The notes under the pieces are model-generated. The model made no database searches and had not been told where the DNA came from. It saw nothing but the letters and a program-made list of their open reading frames with translations. 64,000 nt of DNA from Glossina fuscipes (lineage: Eukaryota > Arthropoda > Insecta > Diptera > Glossinidae), in NCBI RefSeq assembly GCF_014805625.2, contig NW_023998414.1, positions 13,825,634 through 13,889,633 on the forward strand, given 5' to 3'. Positions within the stretch are counted from its first letter, which is position 1. Each line of letters begins with the position of its first letter. This document shows positions 50,001 to 62,534 of the stretch, piece by piece. The position numbers were made by a program, and so were the translations under genes.

Positions 50001-51076
50001 ATTATAGTCGGGCAAGGCCGACCATTAGATACCCTATACCAACTCGACTAATACATTTATTAAAATTGCACATTACTTTCACGCAACGGCATACTTTACA
50101 TGAAAGCCCGCATATTGAAGGATGCACGAAACGTCACATGAATCGATTCAAATTTTGCAAAATTAATTTACTTCCGAATAATTCTGTCATTTTTCAGTTT
50201 CGATCTTAAAAAATTAGAAATTAGTCTTTCTCTCCATATAAGGGCATGGTTTTCATGATAATCCCTACATACGTTGGAATCTAAAAAATGGACCTATGAA
50301 ATTTAAATTCCGTATCGTTTGCTCAATATTGACTAATTTTTATCCTAATATATTAAAAGTTATACCGCTTTCAGAAGGGCTTGCTATTCATGAGAAATCT
50401 TATATGGAGTAGGATCCAAGAAAAACACCCATATGGTTCCGATTTGGTCCATTTACTTTTTATATCCACCATGAACCGCTTTTCATCATAAAACATTAAG
50501 AATTAGGCCTTTTTCGCATATAAGGGCTTACATATCCTAAACCCTCTTATATGCGGTGGTGTCCAAAAAAATGAGCCTACTTGGTCCAAATTCGGTAATG
50601 TTGATTTCTTTGCCAATTTAATATTTTCACCATGAAAAAGTGAAAATTGGACTTTTTTGGACCGTATAAAGATTCAGTTTTCGTGGGAACAATGGCATTA
50701 GATCGGGTTCAAAATATTGCCTGAGTTGAAGTAACTTCTTCATATCCATTTAGAGTGTGCAAATATAATTACAGAGTAAGTTTTGTCGACAAATTTTGAA
50801 AATTGCAATTTTTTTCTATATAGTCACCTTTCAAGCTAAGGCATTTTATGGGAAGCGGTCAAAGCACGTCAGTGTACCGAATGTTGAACGGTTGAACGTA
50901 AATTTACATGAACAGATATCACACGGACAGACGTATAGATGGGTAAGTAAGCTTAGATCGAAACAGATAGTAATTCTGAATCGATCGGTATAGTAAAAGG
51001 TCGACTATCTTGAGCGCTTTTGGGTGCTACATATGCCCGCATAAACTTATAAATACCCTATACCCGAAGTGGTGCC
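50001..51076 (+). mobile_element. longest copy of the TIR-type repeat (about 1.08 kb)
   Basis: Head ATTATAGTCGGGCAAGGCC and ATACCCTATACCA; internal GACAGACGTATAGATGG, CTGAATCGATCGGTATAG, TTTTGGGTGCTACATATGCC; tail TACCCGAAGTGGTGCC. The head matches the 16.68-kb copy, and head and tail are inverted relative to each other. The interior has no obvious transposase, suggesting a non-autonomous DNA element. Confidence 0.6.
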
Positions 51077-51837
51077 TTCCTCAACAAAAAGAATGAACTT
51101 TACTACATGTGGGTCACGTTGGCTGATGTTTAAGATACATATTATGACCAATTATTATGAATTTCATGAAAAGTAAATCCTTACACGAGCATAAGATAAC
51201 GCCTTGTGATAACATTTTAATTTGTTTTACTTTTGCGTTTAGAAAACGAGTTCCGTGATTTTCAACTGCCAAAATTTTCATTTTTCTTTTAGTTACCTGC
51301 TTGCTCTATATAATTCTATATTTCTAGTTTTTGAGGCGTTTCCGGTACTTTATTAATATATGTTTTTCACACAATCCTGCATAAAAAGCCGTCAAAGGAG
51401 CAACAGAGGGGAAGGGAAAAACATGACTTTAAAAGTAGTACAATGAGGTTTAAGGGAAAGCGTTTGGTCGATCAATCCGATTTGCTTTAAATTTTTCTTT
51501 ATTGCGATTTAGTTAGCACTATTCGACTATCGGTTGATTTAATCAATTTGTGACTTCGATGTAGCTCCAAGATTTTATCCATGCTGATATCTAAACTTTC
51601 GACCTGAGAAATATGTCCGATTATTTTTGAGAAAATTCTATTTGTTTGTATTAGTATTTTTATTTATTTTTGCAAAACTACGGTAAATAATTGCTAGGCA
51701 AGATTTTTTACATAGACGAAGCGACTTTGATAAGCGCCCTTGAATGTGGTAAGAAAAGTATTTTCTGCTCATTTTGCGCATGAATCATGTACGCATTCCT
51801 ATCATATCTAAGCTTAACTTTAAAATCCTTCGTTTTT

Positions 51838-52000
51838 TTATACTTTACACCATACGTTGTACAAGGGTATATTAAGCTTGCGCGGATGTATGCAACATCG
51901 ACAAGGTCTTGAAATAGGTCCAATTCGTAGACGGACGCGATAGCAAAATGTTTCAAATCGAATCATTTTTTCGAGCACTTCTTATCTAACGTTTTATTTC
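51838..52000 (-). repeat. TIR-type interspersed repeat, partial copy
   Basis: Reverse orientation: ACTTTACACCATACGTTG, CAAGGGTATATTAAGCTTG and GGATGTATGCAACATC. Confidence 0.6.
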
Positions 52001-52029
52001 GAAAACTCGTCCTATGCATAACTGAAGGA

Positions 52030-52440
52030 TGTTGCAGGATATTTAGTGGTGGGCCGAGGGACCCACCCATAGGGTCAGACAGGAATCCAAAGAGGTCAGG
52101 CTGCCTGCTCACTCAATATCACGTCTACCTGCGAAGGTGGTCAGGGTTGGCTGCATCGGTTAACACGGACCAAGAATTAGTGCTTGCCAGGATCCGTTGT
52201 GCGAAAGCTTGCACTTACGTATACCACACAAGAAACTTCGGTGGAAACGGCTATATACAAACATAATCTATACAAGTTTCATGAATAATTGTTTGCCTGA
52301 TAAGATTGGTATTTATATGCTTGTCTTAAATGAAGAACCCAAAAGCTTCAGTTTAACCGATGTTCGCGAGGTTTGATCGATTGAGTGCGGCCCTTCGGCT
52401 GGCTGTGGTTATACCCAAATGCGAGGCATTAGATAATTAA
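52030..52440. other. GC-rich segment, probable transposon remnant
   Basis: Contains GGGCCGAGGGACCCACCC, CTACCTGCGAAGGTGGTC, TGCCAGGATCCGTTGTGCG and CCCTTCGGCTGGCTGTGG. Base composition is unlike the flanks, and it adjoins the Copia-type fragment. No open frame of note. Confidence 0.35.
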
Positions 52441-52449
52441 AGGTGCTTG

Positions 52450-52821
52450 TCAGACCTCGCTACGCCCAGAAAGGTAAGTTTGGATCAACCAATCCAGACT
52501 TTCATGCTGGTACTTTAGGCCCTCTCTCTGGCAGGTTTTTCTTGCGTTTGCATTAAGTAGACCTATACGCGGTTGAATAAATCCTTTCTTTTCCAATACG
52601 CTAAACTCCAACATCACGCATCTTGGTACATCAAGTTCACAGGCTGCTGCCTGTTTTAAAGAATAGAGGACTTTCTGCAACTTACACCCTAATGGGTAAA
52701 TTTCGTTCCGCCTTCGCTTCATATCCAGGCGGTTGTTTAGACGTACAAAAATTAATTGATTGGCGATCCAATAGCAGTATGTAAAATGTATTCGGTTAAT
52801 GGTGTAACTTTTATACATCAA
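52450..52821 (-). pseudogene. Copia-type reverse transcriptase fragment
   Basis: A 123-codon minus-strand frame contains GCKLQKVLYSLKQAA at about 52690-52641. This is the CKLxKALYGLKQAxR signature of Ty1/Copia RT, and it is followed by VLEKKGFIQPRIG where Copia elements have a similar FxKxGFxxSxxD segment. Flanking catalytic motifs are not visible, so this is a short inactive remnant. Confidence 0.55.
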
Positions 52822-52840
52822 ATTTAATGAATTTCCTTTT

Positions 52841-53030
52841 ATACCCTACATCCCTTGTGGCACATGATATATTAAATTTGTACGGACGTACGTAACATGC
52901 AGACGGTCTTGAAAGCCATCTTTTATTAAATCGACAAACCTGTCTGTCCGTCTGATATCTGTACATGTATTTTTCTGTTCAGCCAACAGGTCGCAACATT
53001 TTCGAGACCTTTTGAGGAAATTTAGTAAAA
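52841..53030 (-). repeat. TIR-type interspersed repeat, partial copy
   Basis: Reverse orientation: TATACCCTACATCCCTTGTG, TACGGACGTACGTAACATG, CTGTCTGTCCGTCTG and AACAGGTCGCAAC. Confidence 0.75.
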
Positions 53031-53289
53031 TCAAAAGACAAAAAAAAAAAAAAAAAAAAATTATACTTCAATACTACATAGTACTGCGTATGTGCGCAAG
53101 TTGTTATCGTTTTATCTACTGTGGCTTATAAGTAAAGAGCAAAAAAGTAAATTATTTTGTTTTTGTTTTTCAAAATCGACATACTCTCACATTATGTTAT
53201 ACTGTAAGCATCCGTCCTCCAACGGATTTGAGCAGTTTTTCGATATCAAAGTGCATACAAAAATTTTCCAATTGAATTTTAGAGAATAT

Positions 53290-53526
53290 TTGCCACAGAC
53301 AGACATGCTTAAATTAATTGAGATTTTCAAATTGGTCAAAAATATATATATATGGCGCTTGAAGAAGAAGAAGCCCGTAAGAAAGCAATGCACACAGACG
53401 GAAAGCAAGCCAGAAACGTATTTTTTGAATAATAAAAGTTGAGTCTATATCTAGTCCTTGTGGGTGTTGCATACATCCGCGCAAACATAATATACCCGTA
53501 TATCCCAAATAGTGTAAGGTATGAAA
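53290..53526 (+). repeat. TIR-type interspersed repeat, partial copy
   Basis: CACACAGACGGAAAGC, TTGTGGGTGTTGCATACATC and tail CCCAAATAGTGTAAGGTATG. Confidence 0.65.
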
Positions 53527-53837
53527 AGTCCGGAAAATTTATAGTTTTATAGTCGAGAACATACAAAAAATCACAAAAACATCATTCCAATCTTTTAAAT
53601 TATATTCCTAGAAATCCTGATATGTCGAATCACTGTCAGCTTTATAGTCGCTTAACGGTAGTTATGATAAAGCTAGATAGACTAACATGTTCTTGTTTGA
53701 AATTTTTTCCCCTTTTTTTTAATGATCTGTTACTCAGAAGAATGCTTTTAAATCAAGATGAATATATTCTAACAACGCTTGTTCACGCGTTAAAAAAACT
53801 AGGAATCAATATGTAAGACATAATGGTGTAATTTCTC

Positions 53838-53905
53838 TCCAGCAGGGATTCATGCGAGGCAGGCAGCGTTTTTCAAGCGTAGTGGGCACAAATGATGGTT
53901 AATGA
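53838..53905 (+). pseudogene. possible non-LTR reverse transcriptase scrap
   Basis: One frame reads SLQQGFMRGRQRFSSVVG, similar to the QHGFxxGRSTxTNL block of Jockey-type RT. Only this block is visible, so the call is weak. Confidence 0.25.
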
Positions 53906-56900
53906 TTTATTTTCTTCAGATATCTTCTAGGAAACCTAAAGCATAAATTAATTAAATAAGCAACAAAATTTTTTCCGAAATATTAGGAAGCTTTGTAAGC
54001 AAGCAAAGTAAAGCAAAGACGTTTGTAGTAAAAAACAAAGAAAGTTTTTTTACCATTGATGTCAAAATTTCACATATACAACAGATTTCTTGATCAGCAA
54101 TGTGCTTTAATTACTAAACATGAATCCTTTCCGATTTTTATGATTTTTGTTGAATAAGTAACGTTGATAAAATCATGCTTATATTCAATTGGATGTCATG
54201 CTCATTTCCTTGTTCAAAGTTCTCATGCATAAAAAAGAGTAAGAGTGCACAAGTAACAGTTGTGGGCACATTTATAAAGTTGAAATGTTTGCTACGGTAC
54301 CAATAAAAAGCCAATCGGTCGGATGGACATTGCATTACATCATTATTTCGACAAATTCTTTAGTAATACGATTAAAAACTCTCTTATATCTTGTTTTGTA
54401 ATCTGTGGACTAAACAAAGCCATTTTTAGGCATCACGATTTCAATTGTTCGATGATTTTTCCAAGCTTCGATCATAAGCAAACCGTATGGCAAACCTAGT
54501 TTTAGGTTCCCCGGTTGCAAATAACTAATGGAATATAAACCGAACTTTTTCACATACGAAAATATATATTCACGCAGTTATTTACTTATTCTATTATATA
54601 TCTTTTAGGTTTGAGATCGTTCAATTAATCCTTGACATCGGGTGCATATAAGGCTGATATGTAGGTAACATTTTTCTGATATTTCCGTTTTAAAATATCG
54701 TAAACAATATGTTTGGAAGTCTTGTATCATTCCCTAAATTGACTGAAAGTCATTGATCTACGAATGCTATTAGTTTGCGGATATCTACCTTGGGCAAGAT
54801 AATAGTTTTTTTTCGCTCAGCTAGGTTTACCAATAATTCATTTAGATGACACATATATAAGGTATCAAACAGTAAATATAGATTTTTCATAGCTTTATCG
54901 TATTACATACACTATTCATACGCATGAAAAGGCTAGGTTTGAATATAATTTTTTTGTCGTGGCCTTCATTAAGGATTATAAATATCGAGAAAATCCTGCA
55001 ATCATCGAGATCACGGCTTTCTGCCTTTTTCAGTTTTTCAACATCGAATAATTTTTAAATAAAACTTTTTTTTGTTCGATTTGATATCTATCTGTAATCT
55101 ACCGATTTTATTGCGAGTGTGAATGAGTGTTGATAATACCGTTCATGTTACTAACGTCTCCTAAGAGGCTTCGTAACTTTTGCCATATTTTTCCATTTCC
55201 ATTTCAGTTGCATCAATTGTTTTAGGTAACATCCTCTATAATTAGTTTAATTTGGTTGCAATAAACCTTAATATATCGCACTCAACTACTTCCAAAACAA
55301 ATGGAATCGCCATGAATATTCGGCTCAACGATCTATGTTAATCGTTCGCCTAATCTGCATTATGGTCATTTGGGCTGAGGATATTGTAATGTATCCAGTA
55401 AATGCGTGCAGTCCTTTATATTGCCCACGAGCTTGTAACGTAGGGCAAACAAAATTTTTTATCCATGTCATGTAAAGGTTGCACAGCAATGATTCACGTT
55501 ATGATAGTTGTTCTGCTTATAAAAAACTCTTCCATAAGTTATTTTTTCCATTGGCCCAAGCGTGTGAGCTAGGCGTCTGATGGAGGGCAACTTAGAAAAG
55601 TTTTGCAGGAATTTCGATGACAAATTAGCTGACGCGATTTATTTGCTTGATGGAAACACTTACTGATTTTAGTTTATTCGTCGTTTAAGGAAACAAATAC
55701 ACATTCATATTCGCTTTGTGGCGAATTTTTGATGCGGATCATGTCAAATCAAACTACACAAATTACAAAATATATATTTTTTTAATTGCCCCTCGATCGT
55801 CAATTGGCCGAGTGTCATGGAGCTTAAGAACAATATAAGTTTCAATTTTGTATCTTTCGCGGGCTTAGTTAAGTAGCATACCACAGTTTCTTCGATTAAG
55901 TTTTGAATTTTGCCACAATAGTAAAGTAGCAGTAAAATAGAAGTAAATTTCTAATTTATATATCTGTGTATTACAAAAGCAAGCGCCATCTTATGTTGTG
56001 GTGGTAGGTATGGCATAAATAAATGCTGTATTATTTTTGTGTATTACAGGCGGGACGATAAATTTAGGACATCTCGATTCTCCGGTCATGCGTACATATA
56101 TATATATATATATTTATATATTTTTTTTTCTTACATTATCCTATTGATTATGTTGAGTCAAATTATTCAATTTCTTTAATGGCCCATTATTTGCAAAACA
56201 AATATGCTTTGTTATAATGTTCATTACATTTCATTCATTTCAATTTTAATTTCTTATATCGTTCATATTTCGCATATTGAAGAATCGATTTATATATAAA
56301 AAAAAAAAAAAAAAATTTTTAAAATGTAAAACCGACGCTAAAACACTTTAGGCTTTGCGGCCATTTTAAATTATTAAGCAAATGTAAGGCAACGCCTTTA
56401 TTTATAAAAAGAAAAAAAAAAAAAAGAGATGACACTATGGCATAGTGTAGAGAAAAACTTGCTTACTATCCCGCTTTATAACATTTGGAAAAGAATTTAA
56501 GGCGAATTCATGGAGTAACAAAAATATATGAAATGATTTCTCTCATTAACGGAAATCATTTAATATGTGTATATTCATTTCGGTATCTATTTGAATATAA
56601 ATTTACAAAAGCCAACATATATAGTTATATACATGCTTACATATATACATGTGATAATATGTTTTATTTGCAGATGTGTTAAAAGCAAAAAAAAAAAAAA
56701 CATTCAATGGCGGATATCAATGCAATTAGAAATTTTAATTTAATGGCATTCTAAAGAAAAATATTTGTATATTTGTGCGCATGGCATAGAGAAAATAATT
56801 ATTGATAACAAAATCTTTTCAAATTTCTTTATTCACATCATAAGGTTGGTAAGAGATATATGTTAGCAAAAAATTAATAAAATATTTGCAAATGTAATAA

Positions 56901-57135
56901 CTAACATAACGAAATAAAAGACATTTCGGGACATATGCTATCTATCTCTTTCTATTGCATGCAATGAAAATGCAGTAATGCACGTGTAAGAGAAATAGAA
57001 AATTAAAATATCTCTGACTATCTTAGCAAAGTAAGGGATCTTAGAAAACTTTCTTCTCTCTCTACATTACAAATAATTGATTTTTTGTAATAAATTGAAC
57101 AGGTAGGGAAAACGAGGCAGAGACACACACACACA

Positions 57136-57139
<4 letters not shown>

Positions 57140-57205
<66 letters not shown>
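57140..57205. repeat. (AG)n microsatellite
   Basis: About 65 bp of pure AG. It would be a dense GAGA-factor target if accessible. Another GAGA-rich but imperfect stretch lies at 60768-60880. Confidence 0.95.
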
Positions 57206-57208
<3 letters not shown>

Positions 57209-58721
57209 ACAGGCGGAAAATTGGAATTTAATATCTTGCCAATCCACGGAATTTTTGAATAGCGTATTTTATATATACATTTTATATAGTTCTCACAATT
57301 GATGGATTGCCTATAAGCATGCCGGGCTTCCTTTTGAGTTTGATGAAAAGATAAAAATTCGCTTGTAGTCATCTTAAGCCTTTGCACTCCTCATATTTTT
57401 ATACCTATTATCAAAGGAAATTTCAGAGACTATTCCGAACCCATTTTAAGTATATCCGTCTGTCCATCTGTGTAATGCCTGCGGTAAATGATTTCCACGT
57501 ACCAAATATGTAGTTATCCGCTTTAGATTTGACAGAAAATTCTTGCTTGCAATTTACTATGGAAAATGGTCGAAATTGGTAAAAGGGCATACAAAACAGT
57601 GCCATATAAATATAGAACAGACCTATATATTTAAAATGAAAGAAAAATAAGAAAAATGGGGATTTTGCTCATTACCCGCATGCCATTACAGATAAAGCGA
57701 CAGAAATTTCCAAAAGATGGTGAGTTTAAAAAATTCACCGCACACAACTGAATACAATTTTCTTACTTATTTTGCAACTGTTTTCACTGAAACTTTGTCA
57801 AGATCAACCACTCTTATACCGATCACTGAAAAATAAGCGATATATTGATTTTGTCAGAACATGTCCTTCGTCCATGGCGAAGCTTCAGAGATGCCGCAAA
57901 GTATCCCTATTCTTGATCATCATCCAATTTCGAATGGGTTTAAGCATGTCCGTCTGTTCTTCTTGGACACAGATCGGTGCCAAAAATCGAAATTCGATCG
58001 AAAGAAGAAACATACAATGCTACGTAAAATGAGAAGGCCTTGGGTTTTCTGCTCATTACTCATAACGTACAGCGGACAAATACACAAAACTTTGAATGGG
58101 CGGCGCTTTGCTATCTATGGGAAAATGGGCAAAATTGTCGCTCCCCGTAATCAATATTATAGTGCATCAAAATTTAATTTTTCTTTCAAAACTTGAAGTT
58201 TTAAAAACCCCATAAAATATATAAATTCTTGTCAGTTTGAAATTCGGTATGCACTTAAGCATATCCGCCTGTTCGTCTGTCCATCTGTCTGTTATGGAAT
58301 ATCTATAGTAATGTGGTAAACATTCTACCGGCCGCAAAACTGAACATATCGTCTACAAGTTTGCAAACAGTTTGAAAATGACCCAAGTCAAAGTTAAAGG
58401 ATACGCGTACAACACCTATACAACAACATAAAGTACAACACCTAAACCATATAAATTTTTCTGAAAGTGGAAAAATATCAACCTCATCCATTCCATGTTA
58501 TAGCGTCTGAAAATTGAATTCTTTTCATTTTTTTAGCCTCTCTTAGTTTCCATATTTGTTTTTTTTTTCTTGACCAACGCGCGAAGGAGTATATTTTACT
58601 TTCGTCATTCCGATGAAGAAAAATTGAAGTGAATTACTCTACATGCTATCCTATGCGATGACTATTCAAATTATCATTGTGGTAGTGATTGTAATAAAAT
58701 GCTAAAATGTCGCAAATATAT

Positions 58722-59056
58722 TTATACCCTACGCCATTTATGCTGCAGTGAGATTGTTTTAAAAATTGCAAATTGTTTTGTATTATTATATATATATATA
58801 TATATATAATATTTATATTATTAATATAACGATTTTTTTTTAAAGCGGGACATAAAAATTTATCGATCCAATTGATTTTTATTAGTATTGGTGCATGGAT
58901 CGATCATATTCCTATATTAAATTTCGATTATATCTCACGCGGATGCACGGACTGACATGGGTAGAACGATTTTTTAAATGATTCTAAATTGATTGATACA
59001 ATAAAACATGAGTCCATCATAAGTCCTTTTTGAGGCTTGCATGCATCGGCATAAAG
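58722..59056. repeat. decayed TIR-type repeat pieces
   Basis: Minus-type head TATACCCTACGCCATTTATG at 58723, and a plus-type segment GATTGATACAATAAAACATG with a GGCTTGCATGCATCGGC tail at 58988-59056, flanking a TA run. It may be two nested or broken copies. Confidence 0.45.
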
Positions 59057-60099
59057 GCGGATTGATAAAGAGTAATAATTAGCGAAATGCTTTGTCTTGG
59101 CTAACTGCAATACCTTCGTTCTGTCGACTTTACGGTATATTTGCGTAAAACATTTGTTCGTTGGCATGTTATATCGAAATATACGCGACAAAGGTATATA
59201 CAAGTACACGTCTAATTATGGTCAGTGCAGCTATGTCTGTTTGCACGAAAAATTAGCAACTGGACGTGACGTCTGCCACATTAAAGACAAGAAAAAAAGG
59301 TTGTTGCATATTGTTGCAAATTATAGGCCGATAGTAACTTTTGATAGAAGTCTATTCAGATCATCAGTAAAGATGACCGTAATTGGTCAGCGAGCACGTC
59401 GTTTCAATTAAAGAAATAGTTTGTAATTTTTATGCGGTCGCCTTACGTAATGAGAGAGAGAGAGTGCCAAGCCTTAAGTAACATTTTTTGTATTCTTCTT
59501 TCTTTGGGTCGCCGAGCTAAATTATTTTTTATTAACTGTTTGGAGCGTAAAGAAGTACTTAGACTGACTTTTACTTCCCGATTTCACGATTGATTTTGCA
59601 ATCGTTAAGGGAGTAATAGTAAGCGGGACGTAATCTCTCGATAGTTCGAGATGTGTATGCAGGGGCAAAAAGTTTATATATCCTGTATGAAGCGATTTCC
59701 GATATAATATTTCGTCTATATACATGCGTAGCGAAATTCTGGTATTCCTTGTATTTCCCATCGTTGTTCCATTCGATTACGGATCAAATATGTGGAGTGT
59801 CATCTACTAACGAATCTATGTCATATGCTTCGTAATGATTATCATATAAAACTTAAGCCAGAATCACTGGTGGAATCGATCATTAATTTGATTACGGTTT
59901 TATATGTAGATTGACCGAAACGTTTCCGAACCTTTAGTCCATCTCTATATTGTTTTCAAGTTAATAGTAATTTTTTGTCTGTTGAAAATGTGTTAACATC
60001 TATAAACCGACTTGGATGCATTCGTATCGGGATTTCCTCGAGCATTGTAACGTTATATTTCGTCTTTTTATATCTTACAGCCCTAGTAAGCTTGAGAGA

Positions 60100-60310
60100 C
60101 AACCATTTTTTTATTATATCGCTTGATGTAAAATCATCTTCACATTCACTTTCTGAATCGATCTAAGGTTGTATGTCCGTCCTGATTTCTTGTGTCCAGC
60201 CTATAGGTCACAATTTTTGAGATATTTTGATGAAATTCGCTTCACTGACACTTTTTGACCCAAGGACGATTGCTGCAGAAATTGATTCAGGTCGGGGCAT
60301 TGTTTCCCAT
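60100..60310 (-). repeat. TIR-type interspersed repeat, internal part
   Basis: Reverse orientation: TTTTTTATTATATCGCTTG, TTTCTGAATCGATCTAAGG, GATATTTTGATGAAATTCGC and TTTTTGACCCAAGGACG. Confidence 0.7.
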
Positions 60311-61269
60311 TGCTTCCCATATAACACCTTATTTCGAAAAGTTGTTTTCATTTTCTTCGATAGCTCATCGTATTTGTATTTGTACAAGTTTGTGTTGTGC
60401 CACTTTTACTGTTCTCTGTTCATGAAATTTTTGCAAAGTTTTTCGTTTCGTTCTAGAGAACCTTAGAATATTCTACTTTTGATATTTTAGTATAAATTTT
60501 ACATACAATGCATTTCTTTTTTCCATACTTCTTGGCTGCTTATCCTAATTAGAAAATGACGTAATCCGGAGGAAATAAAAAAAAAAAATTAACGTAACAT
60601 GCATCGACACAATTTTGTATCGCATTCTTCATTTTTCTTTTCGAAGTACGTGCAAAACAAATCGTGTATTCTTAGCAACTGGCAACGAAATGTTTTCATT
60701 AAATATTATAACTAAAAAAGAATTAAAAAGAATTTAAAAATTCTGGTAACTCTAAAAGAAACTGAATGAAAAAGAAAGAGAAAGAGATTGAATGAGAGAG
60801 GGGTGGGGGATGAGGGGAGAGCGAGAGAGATAGACGGAACGTAATCAAATGAAAATTATTCGAGAGAGAGAAAGAGAGTACAATTAAGATAAGATTTAAG
60901 AAAAATTTTGATAATAATTTAATATTAGTCCCTTAAGAGATCGCATTAAGTTAAGTAAAGTACGTAAAAAAAAAGTAATAAAATTATTAAAAAAGGTAGG
61001 ATAAAAATTGACGGCATCACGGCAACAACATCCTCTTATTGAATTATGTTTATTTTTATATGTAAACAAGTATTTGTATTGGATTTGTTTATTTTTCATT
61101 TTATGAAAGCCGCAGCTGATAAGTGTTTTCGCATCAACCAAACTGTTAGAGAAGATGTATTTTTATTTTTTTCCTTTTGAAATTTACAAAAAAAAAGAAA
61201 ATAGTTTTTATAAAATAAGTAATTTAAAATTATTGCATAAAAATTCAAAATAATATAAAAAAAAAAACA

Positions 61270-61309
<40 letters not shown>

Positions 61310-62082
61310 GATTTCGTACGTGTTGTTTGTTAATGAACCCTTGAGAATATCTCTCAGGGTTTTCTTCTTAATAAAATACTGCGTGTATCGGTTGCTAACA
61401 TACGCTTAGCATTAGTGTGTAGCAGAGATTTACATATTTACATTCGTTGTGCGATTTATCATAAGATAAAAGATAGGACTGAGTTTCGAAGACAGAAAGA
61501 TGGAAGATGGAAAGTTTATTTTCCGCGCAATCAAAGCATTGTGAAAAATAGTCTGAGCAATAGAAGAAAGGGTTGCACTTTTAATACTCACCACTTTTAC
61601 GTTAATTGACGCATTGGTATGTACAAAGTTTGTGTGTGTGTAAGATCAAGCGCAGAGCTTTTAATACACAATGCGATATATCGCTTGATGCAAGTTGATA
61701 GCGCCTTATAGGTGTTTATGCAAACTAAAAGCCGCACATCCATGTCATTCACCTAATTCATGTATATTTACTTCATTTGTGGTAAACATAATGATTTACT
61801 AGAGAATACTGCTTAGGGTATATTTTGTCTCCATGATGTTGCTCAGAATGCGGCTCCGTAAATCGATTTGTCTGACTTTACGTTTTGATGTCATAATAAA
61901 GGCGAAGTGTAACTGAAAAACTTGCTGATCTCGTCGAGCTGTGAATGTAAGTCACTTTCTGCTTTTAACACGAACGATAACTGGCGATATTTCTCTCGGA
62001 AAACTAATTATGAATGGCTTTGTAGTGGGTTAGTGTTTTGAGATTTAGATTATGATGACATTGAGGGATCTCAACCTGGCAT

Positions 62083-62463
62083 TTATTCAAATCTTATGCG
62101 TTTCAGGTGAGCGTTCTGCTGCCTGGTTCTCGAGCAGATATTCATAATAAGAGGAACAGATATTTCAACAGGTCTAAGGAAACTGGCTTGCTTTGTGAAC
62201 GAAGTTGAGTAAAGGTTGTTATAATGCTTAGACATCTGAAAATGTTCTTCAAATTCATTAATTATGGCCGGGTTCTCTTCCCTCATCGACTTCAATAATA
62301 CTGCATCCGTCCTTGTCCTTCCGAAATTTGTAAGATGCTCGTCAACTTTTTTGTACAGTCCTATGCTGTTACGGATAAGGCAACTAATGGATATGCCACC
62401 TAAGATAGATTTGATATTTTCCCGGCAGCTTTGGCTGCCTTGAAAGTATTTTATTGCTCTCAT
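62083..62463 (-). CDS. unrecognised ORF, 126 residues
   Basis: Open from ATG at 62463. It includes CRENIKSILGGISISCLIR, NFGRTRTDAVLLKSMREEN and PAIINEFEEHFQMSKHYNN. Residue composition is protein-like and not repeat-driven. It lies antisense and 5' to the reverse transcriptase pseudogene. It may be part of another element or an exon of a host gene; no family is recognised. Confidence 0.3.
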   Translation of the reverse strand: MRAIKYFQGSQSCRENIKSILGGISISCLIRNSIGLYKKVDEHLTNFGRTRTDAVLLKSMREENPAIINEFEEHFQMSKHYNNLYSTSFTKQASFLRPVEISVPLIMNICSRTRQQNAHLKRIRFE

Positions 62464-62534
62464 CCATATGGTATATCATCTTGTATCTTGAGGGATTATG
62501 CTAGTATTTTACACACTCCTTTTACTCTCTTAGA

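Noticed and set aside
57067..57387. Leu/Ser-rich ORFs over the AG run
   Set aside because: Open only because the (AG)n microsatellite has no stop codons.
59097..59411. 104-residue plus ORF containing VANYRPI
   Set aside because: The NYRPI-like piece recalls non-LTR RT, but no other RT block is nearby; too weak to call.
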